35,733 bases of DNA from Candidatus Tritonobacter lacicola (lineage in GTDB: Bacteria; Auribacterota; Tritonobacteria; Tritonobacterales; Tritonobacteraceae), in NCBI GenBank assembly GCA_030765135.1, contig JAVCDC010000124.1:1-35733 (forward strand). Reading direction: 5' to 3'. Positions 1-7,353 of the stretch are shown here, in pieces (within the stretch, counting starts at the first letter, position 1; each line of letters starts with the position of its first letter). The translations under genes were made by a program, and so were the position numbers. The notes under the pieces were generated by a model. It searched no databases. It was not told the DNA's origin and was given only the letters and a program-made list of their open reading frames with translations.

Positions 1-1
1 T

Positions 2-367
2 GAGCCGGAGTACAAGGCCAAAGTGTTGGCCTTTTATGCTTCTCCTGACTTCCGTAAACTGATACTAAAAGTCGGTTTTATTTTAACGATAGTTTCGTTC
101 GTTAGTTTCTCCATTGCTTCAGTAGCAAATATATCAAATTTTTCTCATCTAGATTTAGTTTTAGTCTCGTTGCTTATAGGCTGGTTTGTAGCGTTCCTTG
201 CTATTCCATTTTTTATAAGAGTTTTTATTATTCCATTCTGGAGCATGTCTTCCTTGCCATTTGCAGCAAGGTACATGTCAATTTTTATGGAAAGCTTTGG
301 CTATTTAGGCCTGGTTGTTTATTGTGTATATGCCACTCTTGCTCCATGGGGCATAGTTACAAATTAG
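2..367 (+). CDS. Membrane protein fragment, 5' end outside the window
   Basis: The reading frame is open from base 2 to a TAG at 365-367, so the gene probably starts upstream of the window; a GTG at 23 is the first internal start but no ribosome binding site supports it. The visible ~121 residues hold three hydrophobic stretches (roughly residues 20-40, 53-75 and 97-115 of the fragment), so this is an integral membrane protein or the membrane anchor of one. I do not recognise the family. The stretch is clearly more AT-rich than the genes that follow, which could mean a different origin or simply hydrophobic codon content. Function unknown. Confidence 0.5.
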   Translation, partial: EPEYKAKVLAFYASPDFRKLILKVGFILTIVSFVSFSIASVANISNFSHLDLVLVSLLIGWFVAFLAIPFFIRVFIIPFWSMSSLPFAARYMSIFMESFGYLGLVVYCVYATLAPWGIVTN

Positions 368-409
368 TGAATTTAAATGGGGACTATTACCTTCAATGTA
401 GAGCCAAAT

Positions 410-426
410 CTCCGACGAAGTCGGAG
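410..426. repeat. Short perfect hairpin (7-bp stem)
   Basis: CTCCGAC, a GAA loop, then GTCGGAG. It lies between the truncated membrane protein and the aminotransferase gene. No run of T follows on the plus strand, so it is a poor intrinsic terminator; it looks more like part of the composite repeat that fills 403-482. Confidence 0.5.
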
Positions 427-431
427 TATTA

Positions 432-482
432 ATAAATTCGCGAACGCCTGCCTGCCGGCAGGCAGGAAGTGAGCAAATTTAT
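432..482. repeat. Composite inverted element with a 20-bp palindrome core, directly before a start codon
   Basis: Positions 447-466 are a perfect palindrome with arms CCTGCCTGCC and GGCAGGCAGG. It is flanked by inverted AT-rich arms, ATAAATTCGCGAAC (432-445) and GTGAGCAAATTTAT (469-482). The right arm ends exactly at the ATG of the next gene at 483. Very similar arms surround a different centre at 5393-5423, again just ahead of a start codon. It is probably a small dispersed repeat that now forms the 5' untranslated region. Confidence 0.65.
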
Positions 483-1643
483 ATGAAGAAGTATCTGATG
501 ACGCCGGGGCCGTGTCCCGTGCCGCCCGAGGTGAGGCTTGCACTCTCCCGGCCGGTCATTCACCACAGGACGGAAGAATACCATGCTATTCACGCGGCAG
601 TTGTGGATGGCCTCAGGAAGATCCTGAAGACTGAGAAGAACGACGTCTTCCTCTTCGCCTCAACGGGGACGGGCGCTATGGAGAGCGCCGTGGCCAACAC
701 CCTTTCAGCCGGAGATAAGGCCATCGTGGTGAGGGGAGGCAAGTTCAGCGAGAGGTGGGGCGAGCTCTGCAGGGCCTACGGCGCGATTTTCATCCCCCTC
801 GATATCGAGTGGGGCAAGTCTGTGGATCCGGGCCTCATAGAGAAGCAGCTGACCGAAAATCCGGACGTGAGGGTCGTCTTCACGACCCTCTGCGAGACTT
901 CCACGGGGGCAAAGACGGACATCGAGGCGATAGGGACGATCGTCGCCGGGACGGGCGCGATTCTTGTCGTGGATGCCGTAACGGGCCTCGGCGTATCCGA
1001 GGTGGAGACAGACGCGTGGGGCCTGGATGTCGTGATCTGCGGCGGTCAGAAGGCGTTCATGGTTCCCACGGGCCTGGCGTTTGTGTGCGTAAGCGAGAAG
1101 GCCCGGGAGCGGGTCGATCTGGCAAAGTCTCCCCGCTATTACTTCGATTACCGGAGGGCGAAAAAGGCGGCCGATAAAAACGAGACGGCGTGGTCGGCGC
1201 CCGCTTCCCTGATCATCGCCTTGAAGGAGTCGATCGACAGGATACTCGGGGAGGGTGTTGAGAACGTTATTGCCCGCCACGCTTTGTTGAGCGGGGCGCT
1301 CCGGACGGGCGTGGAGGCCCTGGGGCTCAAGGTCCTCGCCGACTCACCCGCCGACGGCGTAACGGCGATCCTGCCTCCGGAGGGGATCCCGGCAGACGAC
1401 CTCAGAAAGACGATGCTCGATAAGTACGGTGTGCATGTCGCCGGAGGCCAGGAGAGGCTCAGGGGAAAGATTATCAGGATAGGCACCATGGGCTACTGCG
1501 ATACCTTAGATGTAATAGCCGCCCTCTCGGCGCTCGAGATGTCCCTCGTCAACCTGGGTTATACTGTTGACCTTGGTCTGGGTGTTCGTGCAGCCGAGGA
1601 GGTTTTAATGGCCACGAAGAAGCACAAGAGGCACAAAAAGTAG
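483..1643 (+). CDS. Class V aminotransferase (alanine/serine-glyoxylate or serine-pyruvate type)
   Basis: PLP-dependent fold type I enzyme of the class V (AGXT/SPT-like) family, 386 aa, the usual family length. The start region (MTPGPCPVPPEV), the phosphate-binding TGTGAMES stretch near residues 61-68, Asp164 in LVVDAVTG and the Schiff-base lysine Lys190 in CGGQKAFMVP are all present. Enzymes of this family move the amino group between serine, alanine or glycine and pyruvate, glyoxylate or hydroxypyruvate; some stand in for phosphoserine aminotransferase beside SerA. The next gene is serA-like, which supports a role in serine/glycine metabolism. The last ~11 residues (MATKKHKRHKK) are lysine-rich and encoded by what looks like an intergenic repeat, so the original end may lie earlier. 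The start has only a distant AGGAAG as ribosome binding site. The exact substrate cannot be told from sequence. Confidence 0.88.
   Translation: MKKYLMTPGPCPVPPEVRLALSRPVIHHRTEEYHAIHAAVVDGLRKILKTEKNDVFLFASTGTGAMESAVANTLSAGDKAIVVRGGKFSERWGELCRAYGAIFIPLDIEWGKSVDPGLIEKQLTENPDVRVVFTTLCETSTGAKTDIEAIGTIVAGTGAILVVDAVTGLGVSEVETDAWGLDVVICGGQKAFMVPTGLAFVCVSEKARERVDLAKSPRYYFDYRRAKKAADKNETAWSAPASLIIALKESIDRILGEGVENVIARHALLSGALRTGVEALGLKVLADSPADGVTAILPPEGIPADDLRKTMLDKYGVHVAGGQERLRGKIIRIGTMGYCDTLDVIAALSALEMSLVNLGYTVDLGLGVRAAEEVLMATKKHKRHKK
1611..1640. repeat. Low-complexity GCCACGAAG/GCACAA tract overlapping the aminotransferase 3' end
   Basis: An A/G/C-rich tract resembling the GCCACGAAGGCACAAAG stretch at 29756-29772 elsewhere in the window. 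It is read in frame as the lysine- and histidine-rich tail of the aminotransferase. Confidence 0.4.
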
Positions 1644-1699
1644 ATATGAGAGGCAATCGTAAGGTATTTGTTTTTTGCTTTAGTAATTTCCATATTTTT

Positions 1700-1726
1700 C
1701 AGTGGTTTCAGTGTCCTCAGTGGTTT
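1700..1726. repeat. CAGTGGTTT direct repeat in the gap before serA
   Basis: CAGTGGTTT occurs at 1700-1708 and 1718-1726 with a related CAGTGTCC between. The 123-nt gap between the aminotransferase and serA is AT-rich and holds this tract and the serA ribosome binding site, with no gene. Confidence 0.45.
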
Positions 1727-1766
1727 AAATTAAGTTATGTTCGATGAAAAGCAGGAGGTTAGTTCC

Positions 1767-2681
1767 ATGAAGAAAGTTTTAGTATGTGATCCGATTGCCC
1801 CCGAGGGTGTTAAGATGATGGAGGATGCCGGCTTTGAGGTCGATGCGCGCAAGGGCATCCCGCCGGAGGAGCTTGAAAAGATAGTGGGAGATTACAACGC
1901 GGTGATCGTCCGCAGTGCGACGAAGGTCACGGAGCCGGTCATCAAGGCGGGGAAGAACCTGGAGCTTATCGCGCGCGGCGGCGTCGGCCTGGACAACGTG
2001 GATCAAGCGGCGGCGAAGGAAGCCGGCGTAAAGGTGGTCAATACGCCCGAGGCCAGCTCTCGCTCTGTTGCGGAGCTAGCCCTCGCCCACATGCTGGCCG
2101 TGGCCAGGCACATACCCCGCGGGACGGCCGGAATGAAGGCCGGCAAGTGGGAGAAGAAGAAGCTCAAGGGTACCGAGCTGATGGACAAGACGGTCGGCAT
2201 CATCGGCATCGGGCGCATCGGCCGAACGCTTGCCGGTATGTGCAACGGCCTCGGCATGAAGGTCGTCGCGTACGACCTCCCGGAGGCCCTCTCGTCCCTT
2301 ACCGAGGATTACATCGAGCGCGCTTCCTCGCTCGACGATCTCCTGGCGAAGTCGGATTTTATCTCCCTGCACTTACCCAAGACGCCCAAGACGGCGAATA
2401 TGATATCGAGCGAGCAGTTCGGTAAGATGAAGGACGGCGTTATTATCGTGAACTGTTCCCGGGGCGGTGTCGTCGATGAGAAGGCCCTGGCGGAGGCACT
2501 CGCAAGCGGAAAGGTTGCCGGCGCGGGTATCGATGTCTTCGAGAAGGAACCGCCGGAGGAGAATCCGTTCGCGGGCATGGACAACGTCTCAATGACGCCG
2601 CACATCGGGGCGTCCACAAAGGAAGGGCAGTTCAGGGTCGGTCTCGCCGTGGCCGAAAAGGTGATAGAGCACTTGTCGTGA
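1767..2681 (+). CDS. serA: D-3-phosphoglycerate dehydrogenase, short form without ACT domain
   Basis: NAD-dependent oxidation of 3-phosphoglycerate to 3-phosphohydroxypyruvate, first step of serine synthesis, in the cytoplasm. I place the start at the ATG at 1767 because CAGGAGG (1752-1758) sits 8 nt upstream; an earlier in-frame ATG at 1737 lacks a site. The 304-aa product has the D-2-hydroxyacid dehydrogenase layout: dinucleotide motif GIGRIG (residues 147-152) and the catalytic set Arg232 (NCSRGG), Glu261 (EKEPP) and His279 (TPHIGAST). It ends right after the catalytic domain, so it lacks the C-terminal ASB/ACT regulatory part of longer SerA enzymes and probably the serine feedback that goes with it. 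The stop overlaps the GTG of the next gene by 4 nt, implying translational coupling. Another D-2-hydroxyacid dehydrogenase of the family is possible but less likely. Confidence 0.9.
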   Translation: MKKVLVCDPIAPEGVKMMEDAGFEVDARKGIPPEELEKIVGDYNAVIVRSATKVTEPVIKAGKNLELIARGGVGLDNVDQAAAKEAGVKVVNTPEASSRSVAELALAHMLAVARHIPRGTAGMKAGKWEKKKLKGTELMDKTVGIIGIGRIGRTLAGMCNGLGMKVVAYDLPEALSSLTEDYIERASSLDDLLAKSDFISLHLPKTPKTANMISSEQFGKMKDGVIIVNCSRGGVVDEKALAEALASGKVAGAGIDVFEKEPPEENPFAGMDNVSMTPHIGASTKEGQFRVGLAVAEKVIEHLS

Positions 2682-3973
2682 ATGGGAACGTGGATCAAGC
2701 TCAATGTCATGAATCCTTGAATCCATGGCATATAGCCCTGAAGCAGCTTGAGAATGTTGCCGGGGCCATCGATCTGGATCCAAACGTTTACGAGAGGCTG
2801 CGGTATCCCCAGAGAGAGCTGACGGTAGCGGTTCCCGTGAGGATGGACGACGGAAGGACGAGGGTCTTTATCGGCTACCGCGTCCAGCACAGCCTCATAC
2901 GGGGCCCCTCCAAGGGCGGCATACGCTTCCACCCCGCTGTCACCCTGGACGAGATCAAGGCGCTCGCCATGTGGATGACGTGGAAGTGCGCGGTCGTGAA
3001 CATACCCTACGGAGGGGCGAAGGGTGGTGTTATTTGTGACCCATTAAAACTTTCCACCAGGGAGCTAGAGGGGCTCTCACGCCGGTACGCTACTGAAATA
3101 AGTATCATCGTAGGCCCGACCAAGGATATCCCCGCCCCCGACCTGGGCACTGACAACCAGATCATGGCGTGGATGATGGACACGATCAGTATGCACAGGG
3201 GCTTTTCAGTGACGGGTGTTGTGACTGGCAAGCCCGTTTTACTGGCCGGCTCCCGCGGAAGGGCGGGGGCCACGGGCCGCGGCGTGATGTACACGATCCG
3301 AGAGACCTATAAGCACCTCGGGATGCAGATGAAGGGCTCGACGGTTGCCCTCCAGGGCTTCGGCAAGGTGGGCAAGAGCACCGCCCTCCGGCTCCATGAG
3401 ACGGGGTTTAAGGTAGTAGGCGTGACGGATGTCAGCGGCGGCCTCTTCGATCCGAACGGCATAGATATTATAGCTCTCATCCGGCATGTTGAGGATGATG
3501 GGATGCGGTTCATCGAGGGTTTCCGGGGCCCGGAGTTCGTAAAGGGAGCGGAGGCGAACGATCGCCTCTTCTCCATGGATGTCGATGTTCTCGTTCCCGC
3601 GGCGCTGGAGAACCAGATAACCGGCGAGAACGCGGATAGTATCAAGGCCAGGGTTGTCGCCGAGGGAGCGAACGGCCCCACGACGCCCGATGCCGACAGG
3701 ATACTGGAAGAGAAAGGGGTATTTATTATCCCCGACATCCTGGCGAATGCGGGAGGCGTGGTCGTCTCGTACTTCGAGTGGGTCCAGGACCTCCAGTCTT
3801 TCTTCTGGAACGAGGACCAGGTTAACACGCAACTCGAGAACGTCATGGTTAACGCGTTTGATGAAGTCTTAATGATAGCCCAGCGAGAAAAAGCATCCAT
3901 GAGGATGGCCGCCTATATGCTTGGAGTTGGCAAGGTGGCGGCGGCGATGAAGCTCAGGGGCCTCTACCCGTAA
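2678..3973 (+). CDS. gdhA: Glutamate dehydrogenase, first tandem copy
   Basis: Reversible oxidative deamination of glutamate to 2-oxoglutarate and ammonium; normally a cytoplasmic hexamer. 431 aa. The N-terminal domain keeps the substrate and catalytic residues Lys79 (RGPSKGG), Lys103 (MTWKC), Lys115 (YGGAKGG) and Asp155 (PAPDLG), at the spacing of the well-studied clostridial enzyme. The C-terminal Rossmann domain has GFGKVG (227-232) and an acidic Asp251 after strand 2, which suggests NAD(H) preference. The GTG start overlaps the serA stop by 4 nt and has no clear ribosome binding site, so translation is probably coupled. A close paralogue follows 23 nt downstream. Compared with it, this copy has a ~10-residue N-terminal extension and a less conserved segment after the Rossmann GG (FDPNGIDIIALIRHVEDD). 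Confidence 0.92.
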   Translation: MNGNVDQAQCHESLNPWHIALKQLENVAGAIDLDPNVYERLRYPQRELTVAVPVRMDDGRTRVFIGYRVQHSLIRGPSKGGIRFHPAVTLDEIKALAMWMTWKCAVVNIPYGGAKGGVICDPLKLSTRELEGLSRRYATEISIIVGPTKDIPAPDLGTDNQIMAWMMDTISMHRGFSVTGVVTGKPVLLAGSRGRAGATGRGVMYTIRETYKHLGMQMKGSTVALQGFGKVGKSTALRLHETGFKVVGVTDVSGGLFDPNGIDIIALIRHVEDDGMRFIEGFRGPEFVKGAEANDRLFSMDVDVLVPAALENQITGENADSIKARVVAEGANGPTTPDADRILEEKGVFIIPDILANAGGVVVSYFEWVQDLQSFFWNEDQVNTQLENVMVNAFDEVLMIAQREKASMRMAAYMLGVGKVAAAMKLRGLYP

Positions 3974-3996
3974 ACGCAAAAGCAAAAGGAAAGATA

Positions 3997-5244
3997 GTGA
4001 AGGAAGTAAATCCCTATGTTCTGGCTCTGAAGCAGCTCGACAGAGTGGCAAAAAAAATAAACCTCGATCCCGGTATCCACGAGAAGCTGAAGTATCCCAA
4101 GAGAGCGCTCATCGTCTCTATCCCCGTTGTAATGGACGATGGAAGGCTGGAAGTATTTACGGGGTATCGCGTTCAGCACAACGTGGACCGGGGACCGTCG
4201 AAAGGCGGGATACGTTTCCATCCCGATGTTACCCTGGACCACGTTAAGGCGCTCGCCATGTGGATGACGTGGAAATGCGCTGCAATGGGCCTTCCCTATG
4301 GAGGCGCGAAGGGGGGGGTGACGTGCGACCCCAGGAAGATGTCAAGGAGCGAGGTGGAGAAGCTTTCCAGGCGCTACGCGACCGAGATCGCTATCGTAAT
4401 AGGTCCTGACAGGGACATACCCGCCCCGGACGTTTATACGAATCCCCAGATTATGGGATGGATGATGGATACATACAGCATGCACGTGGGGCATGCCGTG
4501 CCTGGCGTTGTCACGGGCAAGCCTGTCGAGATCGGCGGGGCTTACGGAAGGGTTGAGGCGACCGCCAGGGGCTGTCTTTTCACCGTCGGGGAGGCCCTCA
4601 AATGCTCCGGGAAGGAGCTGAAGGGTTCAACTGTTGTTATCCAGGGGTACGGAAACGCGGGCTCTATCTCCCACAGGCTGGCCGAAGAGGAGGGTGCCCG
4701 CGTTATCGCGGTGTCCGACAGCAAGGGAGGCATCCTAAACAGCGAGGGTCTCAGTTTTTCCGGGGTTTCGGCCCATAAGAAAGAAACGGGTTCCGTAGTA
4801 GGGTTTCCCGGCGCGCATCCCCTCACCAACGCGGAGCTCCTGGAGCTGGAGTGCGACCTGCTGATACCGGCGGCCCTGGAGAACCAGATCACGGCCGATA
4901 ACGCGCCGAGGCTGAAGGCCGGTTTAATCGCCGAGGCCGCCAACGGGCCGACGACAGAGGAGGCAGGCGAGATACTTTTCAAGAGAAAGATCCCCGTTAT
5001 TCCTGATATCATAGCCAACGCCGGCGGCGTCGTCGTCAGCTGCTTCGAGTGGGCGCAGAACCTCATGGGCTATTTCTGGACGGAGGATGAGGTCAATAAG
5101 AAGCTGCATGATATCATGATCCCGGCTTTCAGGAACACTTACGAGCTGGCCGGGCAAGAGGGTATAGATTTGCGGCTGGCGGCTTACATGCTGGCCGTGG
5201 AGAGGGTAGCCGCCGCCGTAAAGATAAGAGGGGTTTACCCCTGA
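3997..5244 (+). CDS. gdhA: Glutamate dehydrogenase, second tandem copy
   Basis: Paralogue of the preceding gene, 415 aa, with a complete set of catalytic residues: Lys69, Lys93, Lys105 and Asp145. The dinucleotide motif is GYGNAG (217-222) with Asp241 after strand 2. Start is GTG at 3997 with AAGGA about 6 nt upstream. The copies are strongly alike in the substrate domain (GPSKGGIRFHP and ALAMWMTWKC are shared exactly) but diverge in the nucleotide domain and after it, so they may differ in coenzyme or regulation rather than being a fresh duplication. A tandem pair forming a hetero-complex with one regulatory subunit is known from Thermus; here neither copy has visibly lost its active site. 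A strong terminator follows at 5269-5301. Confidence 0.92.
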   Translation: MKEVNPYVLALKQLDRVAKKINLDPGIHEKLKYPKRALIVSIPVVMDDGRLEVFTGYRVQHNVDRGPSKGGIRFHPDVTLDHVKALAMWMTWKCAAMGLPYGGAKGGVTCDPRKMSRSEVEKLSRRYATEIAIVIGPDRDIPAPDVYTNPQIMGWMMDTYSMHVGHAVPGVVTGKPVEIGGAYGRVEATARGCLFTVGEALKCSGKELKGSTVVIQGYGNAGSISHRLAEEEGARVIAVSDSKGGILNSEGLSFSGVSAHKKETGSVVGFPGAHPLTNAELLELECDLLIPAALENQITADNAPRLKAGLIAEAANGPTTEEAGEILFKRKIPVIPDIIANAGGVVVSCFEWAQNLMGYFWTEDEVNKKLHDIMIPAFRNTYELAGQEGIDLRLAAYMLAVERVAAAVKIRGVYP

Positions 5245-5268
5245 TCAGCGACTCGAGGCAGAGCCGGA

Positions 5269-5301
5269 ATCAGCCCCGATAAAGATCGGGGCTGATTTTT
5301 T
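5269..5301 (+). terminator. Rho-independent terminator after the glutamate dehydrogenase pair
   Basis: Perfect 12-bp stem ATCAGCCCCGAT / ATCGGGGCTGAT with an AAAG loop, running into six T at 5296-5301. It lies 24 nt after the second glutamate dehydrogenase stop and separates this operon from the reductase genes. Confidence 0.92.
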
Positions 5302-5392
5302 ATGACTTGACTTTGATTATTCACAAACGAAAAAATACAAACCGCTGAATCCGCGGTTATCTTGATGGTATAGGAGTTTGTTATGTTTCCAC

Positions 5393-5423
5393 ATAAATTT
5401 GCGAGCGTAGCGAGCTAATTTAT
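5393..5423. repeat. Inverted element with GCGAGCGTAGCGAG centre, 5 nt before a start codon
   Basis: Arms ATAAATTTGCGAGC (5393-5406) and GCGAGCTAATTTAT (5410-5423) are near-perfect inverted copies around a 3-nt centre. The arms match those of the element at 432-482. The GAGCGTAGCGAG core also resembles the inverted repeat at the window end. It could form a hairpin in the leader of the NfnA-like gene, whose ATG is at 5429 and lacks a clear ribosome binding site. Confidence 0.6.
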
Positions 5424-5428
5424 ATAAA

Positions 5429-6280
5429 ATGAAAAACGTAATTATTTCAAAGGAAGAGATAGGCAGGGGAATATTCCGCTTTAATATTGAAGAGCCCCTG
5501 GTGGCATCGAAGCACAGGCCGGGCCAGTTCATCATCCTCATGGTGAACGAGACGGGTGAGCGGATTCCGCTGACGATAGCCGGCTCGGACCCCGCCGCCG
5601 GGACGATAACCATCGTATTCCAGGTGGCGGGCAAATCGACGGCCCTCCTCTCCTCGCTCGAAGCAGGGGACAGGATACAAAACCTCATCGGCCCCCTGGG
5701 GAGGCCCACGCCTATTGAGCGGTACGGGAGGGTGGCGTGCGTTATCGGAGGTGTCGGCGCCCCGTACGTCTATCCCATCCTGAAAGCCATGCGGGACGCG
5801 GGAAACTCTATCAGCGTCTTCCTCGGAGCGCGCTCGCGGGAACTCGTCATCATGGAGAAGGAACTGGGTGAGATAAGCGATACCCTCTCGGTATCGACGG
5901 ACGACGATACCTACGGTTACGGCGGCACCGTAGTCGACCTCTTCCGGGAGGCACTCGGTTCCGGCGGGAAGTTCGATATGGCCGTCGTTGTCGGGCCGGT
6001 CGGCATGATGGAGGCCGCGTGCGCGGTGACGAAGGAGGCCGGAATACGGACGATGGTCAGCCTGAACACGATAATGGTGGACGGCACCGGCATGTGCGGA
6101 AGCTGCAGGGTCACAATCGGGGGTGAGAGCAAGCTCGTCTGCTGTGACGGCCCGGAGTTCGACGGCCACCTCGTTGACTGGGCGGAGCTAAGGCACAGGC
6201 TCGGCCGGTTTTTGGACCAGGAGAAGGTCGCCATGAACCTGTATAAAAAAAGCATATTTGATCGGAACGGAATTAAGTGA
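5429..6280 (+). CDS. NfnA/SudB-like FAD and [2Fe-2S] subunit of NADH-dependent ferredoxin:NADP+ oxidoreductase
   Basis: 283 aa, a ferredoxin-NADP reductase-type flavoprotein with an iron-sulfur C-terminal segment. An FAD-binding RIPLTIAGS stretch lies at residues 45-53, an NAD(P)-binding region with GGVGAPYVYPI at 107-117, and the cluster region DGTGMCGSC at 218-226 with Cys223, Cys226, Cys238 and Cys239, followed by DGPEFDGHLVDW, typical of NfnA, SudB (sulfide dehydrogenase) and glutamate-synthase-associated reductases. NfnA works with NfnB, and a matching NfnB/GltD-like gene lies at 11567-12994 on the other strand instead of next door. The complex can bifurcate electrons between NADH, NADPH and ferredoxin; related pairs act as sulfide dehydrogenase, so the precise role is open. 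The next gene starts inside this stop codon. Confidence 0.85.
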   Translation: MKNVIISKEEIGRGIFRFNIEEPLVASKHRPGQFIILMVNETGERIPLTIAGSDPAAGTITIVFQVAGKSTALLSSLEAGDRIQNLIGPLGRPTPIERYGRVACVIGGVGAPYVYPILKAMRDAGNSISVFLGARSRELVIMEKELGEISDTLSVSTDDDTYGYGGTVVDLFREALGSGGKFDMAVVVGPVGMMEAACAVTKEAGIRTMVSLNTIMVDGTGMCGSCRVTIGGESKLVCCDGPEFDGHLVDWAELRHRLGRFLDQEKVAMNLYKKSIFDRNGIK

Positions 6281-7260
6281 CAGCTGAGAAGCGGTGGAAA
6301 GTCTACGTCACCCGCATGGTTCCCGGGCCCGGCATATCCATCCTAAAAGAAAAGGCTGATGTGGAGGTCTCCCCCGGCGATCTCCCCGTGCCGCGGGAGG
6401 TCCTCATGGAAAAGGTCCGTGACATCGATGGTCTCCTCTGCCTCCTTACGGACAAGATAGATAAAGAGGTCATAGCGGCTGCGAAGAAGCTCAGTGTGAT
6501 AGCCAACTATGCCGTGGGCCACGATAACGTAGACATCGAGGCCGCAACGAAGAGGGGGATTGCCGTGACGAACACGCCCGAGGTTCTGACGGAGACGACG
6601 GCTGACCTTGCCTGGAGCCTTCTCATGGCGGTCGCGCGAAGGATCGTCGAGGCCGACAGGTTCACAAGAGATGGGAGGTACCGCGCGTGGTCGCCTACTC
6701 TACTGTTAGGCAAGGACGTTCACGGGAAGATTCTCGGTATCGTCGGCGCGGGGAGGATAGGCTCGGCCGTAGCAAAAAGGGCTGCTGGATTCGGGATGAG
6801 GATTCTGTATTACGATACGGAGAGAAAGCCGGAGATAGAAAAGGAGACTGGCGCCCGCTACTCGGCCTTCGAGGACCTGCTCGGGGAGAGCGACTTCATA
6901 TCCGTTCACCTCCCCTTGAGCGGCGCGACGCGCCACATGATCGGCGAGAGGGAGTTAAAGATGATGAAAAGGTCGGCGATATTGATAAACACGTCCCGCG
7001 GCCCGGTGGTAAAAGAGAGCGATCTGGTCAGGGCTCTTGCGGATGGAACCATAGCGGGCGCCGGCCTTGATGTCTACGAGGCCGAACCCGCACTTGCGAA
7101 GGGGCTTGCCTCTCTGGAAAACGCCGTGCTCGCGCCGCATATAGGGAGCGGTTCGGAGGCGACGAGGTCGGAGATGGCGCGCCTCGCAGCTGCCTCCATC
7201 GTGGACCGGCTCGAGGGACGGGTCCCCGAAAACCTGGTCAACAGGGAGATCCTGGGATAA
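6277..7260 (+). CDS. gyaR: Glyoxylate/hydroxypyruvate reductase (D-2-hydroxyacid dehydrogenase)
   Basis: 327 aa, NAD(P)H-dependent reduction of glyoxylate to glycolate or hydroxypyruvate to D-glycerate. The family framework is complete: GAGRIG (157-162), Arg241 (NTSRGP), Glu270 (YEAEP) and His288 (APHIGS). The overall pattern (ANYAVGHDNVDIEAA, TETTADLAWSLLMA) is that of archaeal and bacterial glyoxylate reductases rather than SerA. The GTG start overlaps the upstream stop by 4 nt, so it is co-translated with the NfnA-like subunit. With the class V aminotransferase and SerA at the start of the window it makes a coherent serine-hydroxypyruvate-glyoxylate set. Substrate preference within the family is inference. 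Confidence 0.85.
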   Translation: MTAEKRWKVYVTRMVPGPGISILKEKADVEVSPGDLPVPREVLMEKVRDIDGLLCLLTDKIDKEVIAAAKKLSVIANYAVGHDNVDIEAATKRGIAVTNTPEVLTETTADLAWSLLMAVARRIVEADRFTRDGRYRAWSPTLLLGKDVHGKILGIVGAGRIGSAVAKRAAGFGMRILYYDTERKPEIEKETGARYSAFEDLLGESDFISVHLPLSGATRHMIGERELKMMKRSAILINTSRGPVVKESDLVRALADGTIAGAGLDVYEAEPALAKGLASLENAVLAPHIGSGSEATRSEMARLAAASIVDRLEGRVPENLVNREILG

Positions 7261-7353
7261 AAATTCCATTTCCTGAATACCGAACAAATTTCAAGTATGA
7301 ATTCTACAAATCGCTGATATCATTTTTAATCATTCGAACTTAGAATTTTTATC

